A DNA stretch of 64,000 nucleotides, from assembly GCF_000715075.1 (NCBI RefSeq), contig NC_134095.1:54866419-54930418 (forward strand). The letters run 5' to 3'. The translations under genes were made by a program, and so were the position numbers. Positions 1 through 9,602 of this stretch are shown here, piece after piece. The first letter of the stretch is position 1, and every line of letters begins with the position of its first letter. The notes under the pieces were generated by a model that was not told the DNA's origin, searched no databases, and was given only the letters and a program-made list of their open reading frames with translations. The DNA is from Nicotiana tabacum. Lineage: Eukaryota > Streptophyta > Magnoliopsida > Solanales > Solanaceae.

Positions 1-2
1 CT

Positions 3-581
3 CCCTATCATCCTCAAGCAAGTGGTCAAGTTGAAGTCTCCAATAGGGAAATCAAGAGCACATTGTCAAAGACGATCAATGCTAATAGGACCGATTGGTC
101 AAAGAAGTTGGATGAAGCTCTATGGGCTTATAGGACTGCTTACAAGACTCAAATTGGTATGTCTCTGTATCGGTTGGTGTTTGGGAAAGCTTGCCATCTA
201 CCGGTTGAGTTAGTGCACAAGGCCATGTGGGCTTTGAGGAAGCTAAATCTTGAATGGGATGTTGCAGCCAATCTTCATGTGGAGCAACTTAATGAACTTG
301 ATGAATTTCGATTCCATGCCTACTCCAGTTCGTCCTTGTACAAGGACAAGATGAAGTACCTTCATGATAAATATGCTCGTAGCTAGGAGTTCAAAGTGGG
401 TGATTTGGTTCTCTTATTCAACTCTCGGTTACGTCTGTTTCGGGGAAAGCTTAAGTCAAAATGGAGTGGACCTTTTGAAGTGGTGTTTGTGACCCCGTTT
501 GGTGCACTTGTGAAGAACAAAAATGGGGAAGTTTTCATCTCAAATGATTTGATGGTAACCCGCGTCGCTCCGCGACGTTAA
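3..581 (+). pseudogene. Athila-like integrase, C-terminal part
   Basis: This is the end of the pol polyprotein that inserts retrotransposon cDNA into the host chromosome. The reading frame enters at base 3 with [17 protein letters not shown], which carries the third catalytic acidic residue (the E of NREIK). It continues through the [11 protein letters not shown] and [16 protein letters not shown] blocks. After an in-frame TAG at 384-386 it resumes in the same frame with [14 protein letters not shown] and [13 protein letters not shown], the GPY/F-type C-terminal module, and ends at a TAA (579-581). The Tat-type host at 30502-32243 lacks this wording. The same module is found at 23555-24690 on the minus strand. 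The catalytic aspartates and zinc finger lie outside the window. Confidence 0.85.
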
Positions 582-753
582 ATCAGGCGCTTCGTGGGGG
601 GAAACCCATGTATTTTTCTTTTTCTTTTCCTTTGATTTTTATTGTAGTGTAGGATTTATTTTTGGACTGACTGGTTGTGAGATGCTACAGGATTGTGTTG
701 ATACAGTGCAGGACAAAGTGGAAAAAAATTGTTCAAGTCTCTGAAGTTTGCAA
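582..753 (+). other. Spacer after pol
   Basis: A T-rich non-coding stretch between the integrase stop and the first GC palindrome. Just after the stop it carries GCGCTTCGTGGGGGGAAACC. The counterpart near 23530-23554 in the minus-strand Athila-like copy is similar, so this is part of the element. I see no ORF. Confidence 0.5.
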
Positions 754-1012
754 TGCGGACTGCACTACATTTAGTGCGGCAGCAAAGAACTTAGTGCGGG
801 GGCACAAAATCGGTGCGGACCGCACTAATGATGGATGAAAAACAAAACCAACTCTCTGAAGTTTGCCACCGCGACCACATTATATTTTGTGCGTTCCGCA
901 GTGGACCACTGCGTCCGTGAAGCATTTTGTGCGGACCACAATGGTTGCCTTCTCAAACTTGTATAATTTTGTGTGGTGTGAACCGTACTGCATTTTGTGC
1001 GGTCCGCGGTGG
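754..1012 (+). repeat. GC palindromic array upstream of internal TATA box
   Basis: Irregular array of short palindromes related to GTGCGGTCCGCA (for example TGCGGACCGCA near 813 and GTGCGGTCCGCGG near 997), separated by AT-rich spacers with CTCTGAAGTTTG phrases. It ends about 28 bp before a TATA box. The same unit occurs in the LTRs of this family and in other elements of the window. Confidence 0.8.
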
Positions 1013-1039
1013 CTAAGTAAGCTGGGGCCCGAGACTTTT

Positions 1040-1049
1040 TATATAAATA
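1040..1049 (+). promoter_or_regulatory. Candidate internal TATA box for env-like ORF
   Basis: TATATAAATA lies directly after the GC palindromic array and about 800 bp before the env-like ATG. LTRs of this family have the same order (array, then TATAAATA). The minus-strand Athila-like copy has a TATA box in the equivalent place (23061-23070). This is a sequence-based prediction with no transcript evidence. Confidence 0.5.
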
Positions 1050-1178
1050 GTACCTGAAGCCCACCGGTTGAACTTTTTGATCCTTTACTCTCAAAGCCCT
1101 AGAAATCACTGTTCATCAGTAAAATTACACGAATTCATCTGCATAGTCTCGATTAATCTTCAGTACTTCTCACATATG

Positions 1179-1842
1179 GTAACTTTAACTTCTTTTTAGT
1201 TATTTAATTTATTTATTTTCTTTTAGTTTTTGATTTTCTTGTGTTTTCTTCTTGCCTTTCCCGTATTTCTTTCGATTTGATAGCTTAGGTTAATTAATTT
1301 CTTGTTTAAATTAGGATTAGGTAGTTAAAACATGGGGAAAACACTTAGGGACTCTTTAATTAGTGAAAAATTGGACTTAAATTGAACATTTCATGAACCC
1401 TAGGTTGGTGTTGTGCTTTGGTACTCAGTGCGGACCAAAGTGGAATTTAGTGCGGTCCGTGGTGCCCTTGTGCGGTCTGCAATGGTATTTTATGCGGTCC
1501 GCAATGGTATTTTGTGCGGATCGCATTGTTAAAAGTTCTGAAACTTGATCATTGAGGACCGCGACTGCATTGCATTTTGTGCGGTTCGCAGTGCCTCAAT
1601 GCGGACCGCATTGCCATTTAGTGCGGTCCGCGATGCATTTATTCATAGAGTGGGTAGTCAGAACCCCACCTCTGTGCGGACTGCAGTGCCATTTTGTGCG
1701 GTCTACATTGGCCTCTCTGCGGCCGCACTGCATTTTGTGCGGTCCACACTCTGTAAGTTTGAACTGTCTGCAACATTTTTCTGCAACTGTGAATCACAAT
1801 GCTTTTCTGGATACTAACAAGTCTAATGAATATTGCTTGCAG
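1179..1842 (+). other. Predicted 5' leader intron of env-like ORF
   Basis: The donor is CATATG|GTAACT at 1178/1179. The acceptor is TTGCTTGCAG|ACA at 1842/1843, three bases before the ATG at 1846. A branch-point-like TACTAAC lies near 1812. The predicted length is 664 bp. The minus-strand copy has a matching donor and acceptor (22962 to 21993), and the acceptor-to-ATG context CAG|ACAATGG is the same in both. This is inference from signals only. Confidence 0.5.
1425..1752 (+). repeat. GC palindromic array inside predicted intron
   Basis: At least ten GCGG(T/A)CCGC-like units with spacers such as CATTTTGTGCGG. They lie wholly inside the predicted leader intron of the env-like ORF. Short ORFs across the array (1545-1817, 1552-1845) are translations of the repeat and I do not call them genes. 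Confidence 0.75.
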
Positions 1843-1845
1843 ACA

Positions 1846-3780
1846 ATGGTGAAACAAAGAGGCAAGGGTGCTAAACAAGCAGGTAGAGGAGAGTCCTCCC
1901 ATGGTGGGAAACAAAAGATGATAAAATTGACCCCCAAGCCCGACAAAACATAAAAAACATAAGGAAACTCATCAGAGCTGCTGATAAGGCTATTGATCAG
2001 TCAGGGAGTGAGTACGAGCCCTCCCGGGAGGCATCATCTGATTCAATGCCAGAGTACATTGGTGACTGGCCAGGGAGAAATAGATTAAGAGACACTCCTC
2101 CACCTTCCCCCAATGCCCAAGCTTCAGTGCGTGTATCTTCTAAGTCGTCTGAGGGCTCAGCTGCCGGTAGTGAAAATAAATACTCCACCTCTCCCACATC
2201 TTCATTATTCGGAGAGGGTGTAGAAGGAGAAGAAGAGGTAGTAGGAGATGAAGAGATAGTAGGAAAAGGGGGTGAACCTCAGGTGGGAGGAGTAGTGAGA
2301 ACTAGAAACCCGGAGGTGTGGCAAGACAGTTTTGCAAGTGAGGTGGCCTACCATAAGTTCAGAGAATGGTGGCCTGTGAGGAAATTAATTCCGGAGCGAA
2401 GTTTTGCGGATAGAGACCTCTTGCCTCACAACCCCAATGTGAGAAGACAGTTTAGAGTGAGAGTGGGCTGGTAATACTTCTTAAGAAACTATGTGGATGC
2501 AAATGAGCACCTGGTCAAGGAATTCTACACCAATGTTGCCCACATCAAGAAGGGCACCAAAGTGACCAAGATGCGGAATTTGAAAGTGCTATTTGATGGG
2601 AAAGCAATAAATGACTACTTGGGCTTCAATGAGGAGGATGAATCACTGTATCTGGAGAAGATAACATTAGGTAAGGAGGCCCGTCCTTGGATGGGACAGT
2701 ACTTGGCAATCCCAGGTACCACCCCTAATTGGTTGAATGCGCGAGTGAAGATCTTAAGGAGAAGTTTGAATTTTGAGGCTAAGGGGTAGGAGACATTCGT
2801 GTGCAATAGACTGGACCCCACTACCCATGACAACTCACTCCCTCTTCACCGGGAGGTACTAGTAGCATCAATTATGGCAGGTTACTCGATTAACATCGGG
2901 AATGTGATATCTCAAGTTATTATGCAGGTAGTGAGTGAAGGTGACAGAAATTACCCCTTCCCCAGCTTCTTAACCATGTACTTCAAGGACCTAAAGGTAG
3001 AAAAGAAGAAATTTGATGTTGAAGTGAAAGCAAAGGCACTGTTCTCATGGTACATCATGCAGGGTGATGACAACCATAAAGGCAAGAACTACAAGGGAAT
3101 ATCCACTGCTTCAACTGGCTAGTCTGAAGTGCCAGTAGTGGTAGTAGCTCCTACTCAGCCTTCTTCCACCTCAGCGGACATGCCCCCTGGTCCATCCTCT
3201 TCGGCAGTTCCAGACATACATCCACCCGGACCTACCCAGTGACTACCCACCGTCTGAGCCAGGCCCTTCTCAGCATCAACAACTAGATGCAGAAAGCTTC
3301 CTCTAAGTTGTCTATCCTTACTTCTACCATGGCAGCTCAGTCGGCACCTTCGCCTTCACAGGTCCCACAGGCTATTGAGGACGCCCTCAAGGATATTCTG
3401 GACAACTAGAAAATCTTTGACACTCAGAAAGTACTTACAGAGGCTGTAGATTCTTATGGGAAAGCTCTCAAGGAGCTTGCTAGGGAGGCCAAGAAGATGA
3501 GAAAGACACGGGATTCCAAGGAGTCTGTGATGGAGTTGCGGGTTGAGGTTGACAGGTTGAAGGCATATCACCTGCCTTTGGATTTATTGCTACATAACCC
3601 GATGCCAGCAGCCCATCCCCAGCCAGAGTAGTCTGAGAGGCCTCCCAAGAGGAAGAGGGTGATTCCCCGTGCAGATGATGCAGTCATATAGTTGGAGGAC
3701 CCGTAGGGAGATTCCTCCATCCAGCTCCAAGAGTTAGCCCAGGCTCAGTCCAGGTCCAGGCACAGGTCCCAACAGAGCCA
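1846..3780 (+). pseudogene. Env-like / putative plant transposon protein ORF, broken
   Basis: This is the third ORF of Athila-like elements, lying between pol and the 3' LTR. Its function is unknown; 'env-like' is positional. The ATG at 1846 follows a predicted splice acceptor and begins MVKQRGKGAKQAGRG. After a frame shift near 1950 comes a Ser/Glu-rich segment (EYEPSREASS, then an acidic EGEEEVVGDEE run). A conserved globular part follows (2493-3122), with KGTKVTKMRNLKVLFDG, LHREVLVASIMAGYSIN and YFKDLKVEKKKFDVE. I associate this with the family annotated as putative plant transposon protein. A lysine/glutamate-rich coiled-coil-like tail (LKELAREAKKMRK) follows to about 3780. Stops at 2472, 2787, 3120 and later break it. 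The minus-strand homologue is at 20056-21989. I see no clear signal peptide or membrane anchor. Confidence 0.7.
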
Positions 3781-5713
3781 CAGGTCCTAGGGAGCCAGTC
3801 TAAGGTTCTCTAGCTTACAGAGGACCTAGGGACCACTCAGGATCCCATGCAGACATACGGGCTATATGGAGTTTCTGTATCCTCTTCCCTTTATTTTTGG
3901 TGCTTATTTTTCTTAGTTGGCATTGAGGACAATGCCAACTTTCATTTGAGGGGCTAGGGCTTACATTGATTTGATTGGATGACTGTACATATATGACATA
4001 TTTTATTTCTTTCTTTATTTTTCATCTTTGGTATATATATAATTTCAACACTTCATTACATTTTTCGTACTTTTTATCTTGGGTGTATATATAAAAGTTA
4101 TGTTACATTGTATATATTCATCCCCCTTATTGTATATTCGATCAAACCCCTCTTGTATATATTCATTTTACTTTCCGAAATTTTTCTTTCTTAGCTTCTT
4201 ATTTGTGTTTGTAGCTTCTTGTTTTGGATTTTTGCAATAAACTTTTGGTTTTCTTAATGCCACGGTTCTTTCCAAAGGTGGAATTTGTGTGAACCGGGTG
4301 GCTCTTCCCGATGATGGATGGCATGACTACCTTCTTGAAGGTTTGAGTTTGTTTTTCCTTTCTTTTTTTTCTTTTTAGTAGTTAGTGGTTAAGAGTGCCT
4401 CAAGCAAAGCTTCACTTGGGCCTAGCACATTTGCCTTTGATCTTACGGTAAAAAAAATTGTTGTTTATATGATGGTAAAAGTTGTGACCTTGAGACTCTT
4501 GTGTTGGTCGATAATCATCAAGTGATTTTTTCGGAACCATTGTGTGCTCAAATCTTATATAAGGTTGTTGTGGGATCCCGACTCTGTGTCTTTAGTGATC
4601 CCATAGCTTGTGCGGTGAGAAATTTGCATTGCAGGTCCAAGTCCCGAACCATTGGTCTAGAACTTGCCCTTAATGTTTATTGAGGCGAAATCCTAAGTGA
4701 ATTTTGACTTGAGACATGATTATAGGCTTTCCTTGATCCAAATGATAGCTTGAACACTTCCATAGCCTACCAATGATAAAATCCCTAGTCAACCCTTTTG
4801 AGCCTTAGACCTTTTTCCTTCAAGAACCAGAATACAAGTCTTTACCCGTTCTAAAAGATACCATCTCTTGGCACCCGATCTTTCCTTAGAACATGGCAAA
4901 AGTATAAGTTTGGGGGGAGAGACGAGAATTTCAACAAAGTGTTAAAAAGGCACAAAATGAAGAAAAGGAAAGGCAATGAAAAAGAAAGAAAAGCAAAAAA
5001 ACAAAAAGAATGTTCAATATAGAAATGAATAAAGGGATTCAAGAAAAGCAAAGAATGAAAGGCGTGGAAAGTTGATAAAGGAGAAAAGATTTGAAATGAT
5101 CAAGAAAGAGTGACAATGTGTCTCTCTAACCCCTTAGAAAGAAGTAAAATGACTTAAAAAAGTCAAGTGAATGTGTGCCAAAATGAAACAAAAGAAGTGC
5201 TTAAGGGAAGATGGAACCTACCTAGACCAAGCATTTCCTACCCTGAACCAAAAGCCTTCATTATGTCTCCACAAAAGCCCTATATGATCTTGAGTTGAAT
5301 GAAGCTTACATTAGTGGTGACACACATAAGGGGCAAGCATATGGTACTTAGAGCCAGACTTGTGACTTTTCCTTGAGAGAGATGATTGTGTCTCCATTAA
5401 CCTCGTTCTGAGTTCCAGTATCCCAAAGGTGAGGTTTTCTTAGGGAGAGTTGAAAATGTGTGAGTTTGGGTTCCATAATGAGCAAAGTAATAGAAAGAGT
5501 TCTTTGATATGTTGAGTCAAATCTTGATGCTCTTCTGTCGCACTTAATCCATGGTGTTTAAAGGAGTAAATGTTGTTAATGATTCATTTGTATTGAGGGC
5601 AATTGTTAGTCCCAATTGATGCTAGATGAGTTCACTTTAGGACATCTGAATTTCTTGGATTTTCTCTTAAGGGGTGGGTCTTATTTTGTTTGCTTGAGGA
5701 CAATCATAAGCTT
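3781..5713 (+). other. Long non-coding region before PPT
   Basis: About 1.9 kb without a credible ORF. A hairpin with 10-bp arms (GTTGGCATTG / CAATGCCAAC) sits at 3916-3939. The region contains a T-rich segment (4000-4260), a purine-rich segment (4910-5160) and other parts recognisably matched, in reverse, at 18159-20055 in the second Athila-like element. One example is the segment around GTGGCTCTTCCCGATGATGG near 4300. It is part of the element, and its role is unknown. Confidence 0.6.
3916..3939 (+). other. Conserved stem-loop after env-like ORF
   Basis: Perfect inverted repeat GTTGGCATTG-AGGA-CAATGCCAAC, about 130 bp after the degraded end of the env-like ORF. The other Athila-like copy has arms TAGCATTG/CAATGCTA at the same place (19989-20008). 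One G-C pair is replaced there by A-T, which fits pairing being maintained. Confidence 0.55.
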
Positions 5714-5727
5714 AAGTTTGGGGGAGT
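5714..5727 (+). other. Polypurine tract
   Basis: AAGTTTGGGGGAGT directly abuts the LTR start TGATAACTAG. This is the expected plus-strand primer for the 3' LTR. The minus-strand copy has AAGTTTGGGGAAGT at 18145-18158. Confidence 0.85.
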
Positions 5728-5930
5728 TGATAACTAGGAAATATGATGCATTTTACACTCCTACTTGCTTAAGTGTTGATTAGAAATGTGCACAAAATAG
5801 TCCCAAAGGCTCACAAGTTGTGTTTGATTGTAGGTTTGATCAACAAGGTGACAATATGTCAAAAACCAGCTCAAAAGGAGTGAAAATTTCACAAGTAACA
5901 AAACAAGACAAAGCTCAGTCAAACAGGGCC

Positions 5931-6270
5931 AGTGCGGCCGCACACCATTCTATGCGGTCCGCACAAGTGAAGTTCAGAGAGGTTGTTATTCAGGCCAAAA
6001 GGCAATACAGCGACAAGGGGTTTTGTACGGTCCGCACTAGGATCATTGCGGCCGCACTCGATTTAGTGCGGTCCGCGGAGCCAAGGTTCAGAGAGGTGGT
6101 GTTTTGGAGGTTGAAGCTCAATGCGGTTCGTGGTCCTTTTTGTGAAAACCGTAATGAAAGCCACCGCAACCGCACTCGATTTTGTGCGATCCGCATTGCC
6201 TGAGTTCAGAGAGCTAATTATTCAAGCCCAGAGCCTTAGTGCGGCCGCACTCGATTTTGTGCGGTCCGCA
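5931..6270 (+). repeat. GC palindromic array in LTR
   Basis: Several units, each pairing GCGGCCGCAC with GTGCGGTCCGC across an 8-base AT spacer (CTCGATTT), interleaved with GTTCAGAGAG phrases at roughly 100-bp steps. It includes several GCGGCCGC (NotI) octamers. It ends about 40 bp upstream of the LTR TATA box. Confidence 0.8.
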
Positions 6271-6312
6271 TTAGCCCCGCAGGAGTATTTTTTTCCAAGA
6301 TTTTTAGCTTAG

Positions 6313-6320
6313 TATAAATA
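6313..6320 (+). promoter_or_regulatory. LTR TATA box
   Basis: TATAAATA in the context TTAGTATAAATAGATTC, directly downstream of the GC array. The same context is present in the other Athila-like LTRs (17606-17613, 30262-30269 and 39837-39844, minus strand). This is the likely promoter core of the LTR. Confidence 0.6.
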
Positions 6321-7256
6321 GATTCTTTTCCCATTTTTAGGTCATCAGATAGTTTTGTACTGAGAGCTGCGCTCGTGACTTCGTTCCTTTTGCCTATTTT
6401 GAGTAATTTTAGCTTGATTTCAACATTGAATCTTCAAGTTTAATTTAGCAATTAATTATTATGAGTTTTTCTTCATCTATTTCTTTGTTTTCTTCTCTAA
6501 TTATGAGTAGCTAGACCCATTAGCTAGGGTTGTGGCTCAACCCTAGTGTGGGTAATTGATGGGTCTTGTGTTTTGATGCTTGATTGTCTATGGGTGTTTG
6601 ATATTTAGGCTAATTTAGGGTTTTAATTGTGAATTAGTGGTTGCAAACACTAGTTTATGCCTAGTAAACTTTGGCTCTTCTTGAGAAAGAGAGCCTAAGT
6701 CCATGAAATTAGTCCAACAAGGAATTGGAGCGTACTCAAGAGATTGATAGCCCCAATTAAAGGGTTAACCTAGAGATAGTAATACCCGACTTAAACCTTG
6801 ATTGCTTGCACAAATGTGCATACCCAATTGGTCTTGAGAAAGTCAATTCGGGCAAAATCACTCGAACTACCGAGAGGTGTAGAGTGAATAGAATCATGCA
6901 ATGGTTATATCATACTCCCCAAATGTGACAATCTGGCTTTAGACTCAAGAATCCGTCAATTGACCACCTAGGCGAAAGTCGCTACCCTAGTGCCTTTTAA
7001 TCATTTGAACAACTCGCAATAGTTTTACCTTAGTCTTATTTAGCTTAATTTAGCATTGTAGAATTATAAAATTAGAATCATAATCAAAACCAAAAATGTG
7101 TAGAAGTGCAATTAGGAAAAAATACGCAACTCCAATTTAGATAGACACTCAATTCCAATATCTAGCTCCTTGTGGAAATCGATCCCGACCTCATTGGGTA
7201 AAATCTGTTTCGACCTCTCTCACTACTCAATGGTAGTATAGGGTTGCCCTCGATCA

Positions 7257-7853
7257 GTGTCACGTGTCAAATGACGTGGACACCGAGTCAAATGAAAGAG
7301 CCAATAGGATCATGCCACGTGTAAAAATGACAAGGCATGCCAAGTCAAATTAAAATGCCAATTAAACCGTGCCACATGTGCAAGTGACATGTTTTGACCA
7401 ATCAAATGCGGCCTTGTTCTCATCACAACTCTTCCCTCCCACAACTATAAATAAGAGTCTTCATCACCCAAAAAGGGGACCAGAAGTTATAACAAGAAGT
7501 AAGAGAGAGCTCGTGGATCAAATGCTACAAATTTCTCTACAAGTTTCAAGCTTCAAGCAATAAAGTTCAAATCCAAGAAATAAAATTCAAGCTCAAGAAC
7601 GAAGAACAAATCAAGATTCAAGGAGTACGAGTTCAAATCAAAGTTTGTACTAGTTGAATTCAAGATCATCGTTCGTGGCAAAAAATATAGATTCAAGATC
7701 AAGCTCGAAGACCTTGAATTTATTTACTATTGGAAAGAATTATCAGAGAATTCATAGAGATTATACACTCATATTATTTGAAATCAAATATTACGATTGT
7801 TGCAATATTTTTCGGTCTTGATTTTATTTTCTCGACTCAATTTATTATCTACA
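7257..7853 (+). repeat. Partial 5' LTR of Tat-like element
   Basis: The 3' part of an LTR whose beginning was separated by the Athila-like insertion at 7256/7257. It contains CCAAT-like and TATA signals (CTATAAATAA at 7445-7454) and a CAA/TCAAG-rich transcribed part. It ends TCTACA just before a primer binding site. No second copy is recognised in the window, so the LTR call rests on the adjacent PBS and gag. Confidence 0.65.
7445..7454 (+). promoter_or_regulatory. TATA box of Tat-like LTR
   Basis: CTATAAATAA lies about 400 bp before the primer binding site, after several CACGTG/TGACGTGG-type elements (7263-7385) that resemble G-box or ABRE motifs. Predicted only. Confidence 0.45.
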
Positions 7854-7858
7854 AATTC

Positions 7859-7876
7859 TGGCACGCCCAATGGGAC
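7859..7876 (+). other. Primer binding site of Tat-like element
   Basis: TGGCACGCCCAATGGGAC lies five bases after the LTR end. Its TGG start and position are those of a tRNA-primed binding site, and I recognise the wording from Tat/Retand-type elements. I did not assign the tRNA. Confidence 0.6.
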
Positions 7877-7930
7877 TATCTCTACCTCTCATCTCAAACT
7901 TTTCAATCACCAAAGTTCAAGAACATTGAA

Positions 7931-8588
7931 ATGGCTTCAAAGAAAATCAACTCCAGATCAACTTCCACCAAGGATGCTAATTCCAGGTTCTATGCTGATG
8001 TGGAAAGCATTCTCGATGTTACCTTTGGAAGCTTTGTACTAGTTACAAGGAGCAAGGCAAGGTCTTTAGTACAATAAGCACTCCAAGTGCCGTTCGAATC
8101 AACCCTGTTTTAGAATCTTCATGCTCAAAATGCGCAAGATCTTACGCAAACATACCCCAAGGAGGAAGCGATGTTGCTGAAAAGATTAAGAAATCTCTTG
8201 TTCTGCTTGACCTCTCTAGATCCAAGAACTCTGTTGTAAAGAAAGATGATACTTCAAGTGATGGATCATCCCCACTTACACTGCATAGCGTGAGCCAATC
8301 GAGGATCAATCTATGTGACAATCCATGCTACTCTCTATCATCCACAACAATCATGCAAATGATGGTGACGAACACTTTATTCGTGGATGAACAACTAGCA
8401 AACTTGACAGAAGCAATTGCTAGCTTAACCAAGTGCATGCAAAATCAAGATTCTAGAATTGACAAGCTAACAGATAGGGTAGGAATCTTGATGGAAGAAG
8501 AATCCACCCATGCACCTAGCAAGCTCCCAGAAGTTCTAGAGAGTAATTCTACTCCAAGACAAGTAGCATCCGCCAAGGCTATCCCTGT
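7931..8588 (+). pseudogene. Tat-like gag, N-terminal part (interrupted)
   Basis: This is the start of the capsid gene of the host Tat/Retand-like element. The ATG at 7931 follows the primer binding site by 54 bp and begins MASKKINSRSTSTKD. The frame breaks at a stop near 8075 and resumes with MMVTNTLFVDEQLANLTEAI, followed by a coiled-coil-like KCMQNQDSRIDKLTDRV segment. At 8588 the non-autonomous element 8589-14957 is inserted. The gag frame then continues at 14963 with ISEWMIPIDQLNEFIEG. The join is supported by the short duplication CCTGT/CTTGT. Confidence 0.7.
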
Positions 8589-9282
8589 TGTAACGACCCG
8601 ACCAGTCGTTTTGAGATCTAGCTCATCATTTGATGGTTTGAACCTTCAAGTAGCTTCACTTTATGTATTATGTCTTGTATGCATGGTTGGAGTTGAATTT
8701 CGGGAAGTTCAGAGTAGATTGGATGGAAAAATTTTAATTTTAGAAGCTTTAAGTTGGAAGAATTTACTAAGATTTGACTTTTGAGTAAATGACCTTGGAA
8801 TAGGGATTGAAAGGATCCAACAGGTTTGTGTCATGATTTCGGACTTGGGAGTATGTTTGGGTTGAGTATCGGGTCGCCCAGGAGCATTTCGACACTTATT
8901 GTGAAAGTTGGAATTTTGGAAGGTTTTAGAATTTCCTAAGTTTGGTTTGAGGTGGACTTTGGTGATATAAATGTTTGTTTGGGGTTTCGAGGCTTGGAAA
9001 TAGGTTCGTATCATGATTTGTGACTTGTATGTAAAGTTTGGCCTCATTCCAGAATGCTTAAGTATGATTCGGGCATGTTTGGCGAAGTTTGAAAGTTTAA
9101 AGAAAGATTTCGATTGTCATTTTTGATGTCGTTTGGCATAACTTGAGGCCTGGACTAAGTTTGTATTGTATTTTTGGACGTGTTGGTATATTTGGTTAAT
9201 GCCCCGAGTGGCTCGGGTGAGTTTTAGACGTGGTTCAGATCTATTTGAGCCTTGTTAAAATTGCTAGATTTTTTGTTTTGTT

Positions 9283-9602
9283 GGTGCAACCGCTTCTGCA
9301 AAGCCTTGGTCGCAGAAATGAGAGGAACCTCATAGAAGCGACTTAGGTGAGCTGGGCGTGTGGTCATAGAAGCGAAGAGGATTAGCGCACCTGTGTGTGC
9401 ACAAAAGCGACGCCACTGCTGGAGGTGCGGGGAAATATGCAGATGCGCGAGCCAGTGTTGCACCTACAATTGTGCAGGAGCGAAAGAATTTCTGTAGGTA
9501 TGACGGGGTGCTGGCAGTGGACTTTCGTAGGAGAGAGATTTTTCTTGTAGAAGTGAGCACGCAGGCACGCAAATTTGTTCGCAAGTGCGATTATCGCTGG
9601 CC
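9283..9602 (+). repeat. GCAGAAGCG-type GC array
   Basis: Array of short near-palindromic units built on CGCTTCTGC / GCAGAAGCG and GCAGGTGCG, degraded by CG-to-TG changes. It is more intact in the other LTR copy (12735-13070). A related array lies at 58083-58312 in a different lineage. Confidence 0.65.

Larger units (their letters stand above)
1..7256 (+). mobile_element. Athila-like Ty3/gypsy element, 5' part outside window
   Basis: This is the 3' half of an Athila-like LTR retrotransposon. In order it holds the integrase end, an intergenic region with GC palindromes and a TATA box, an env-like third ORF, about 2 kb of non-coding sequence, a polypurine tract and the 3' LTR. The integrase block with [16 protein letters not shown] is an Athila signature, and the long space with an extra ORF after pol fits that lineage. 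The LTR end at 7256 abuts sequence of a different element, a Tat-like LTR, so this copy inserted there. The left end and target-site duplication lie outside the window. Confidence 0.85.
5728..7256 (+). repeat. Athila-like 3' LTR (1529 bp)
   Basis: It starts TGATAACTAGG right after the polypurine tract and ends CCTCGATCA. Related LTRs in this window are 16637-18144, 29343-30503 (truncated) and the solo copy 38909-40419, which shares almost the same first 35 bp (ATGATGCATTTTACACTCC). It contains a GC palindromic array, a TATA box and a long transcribed-looking 3' half. The base after the LTR begins a different element, with GTGTC expected to be the target-site duplication. Confidence 0.88.

Noticed and set aside
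1545..1953. ORFs of 90 and 133 codons over the intron array
   Set aside because: They translate the GC palindromic repeat. Only the last 35 codons, from the ATG at 1846, belong to the env-like ORF.
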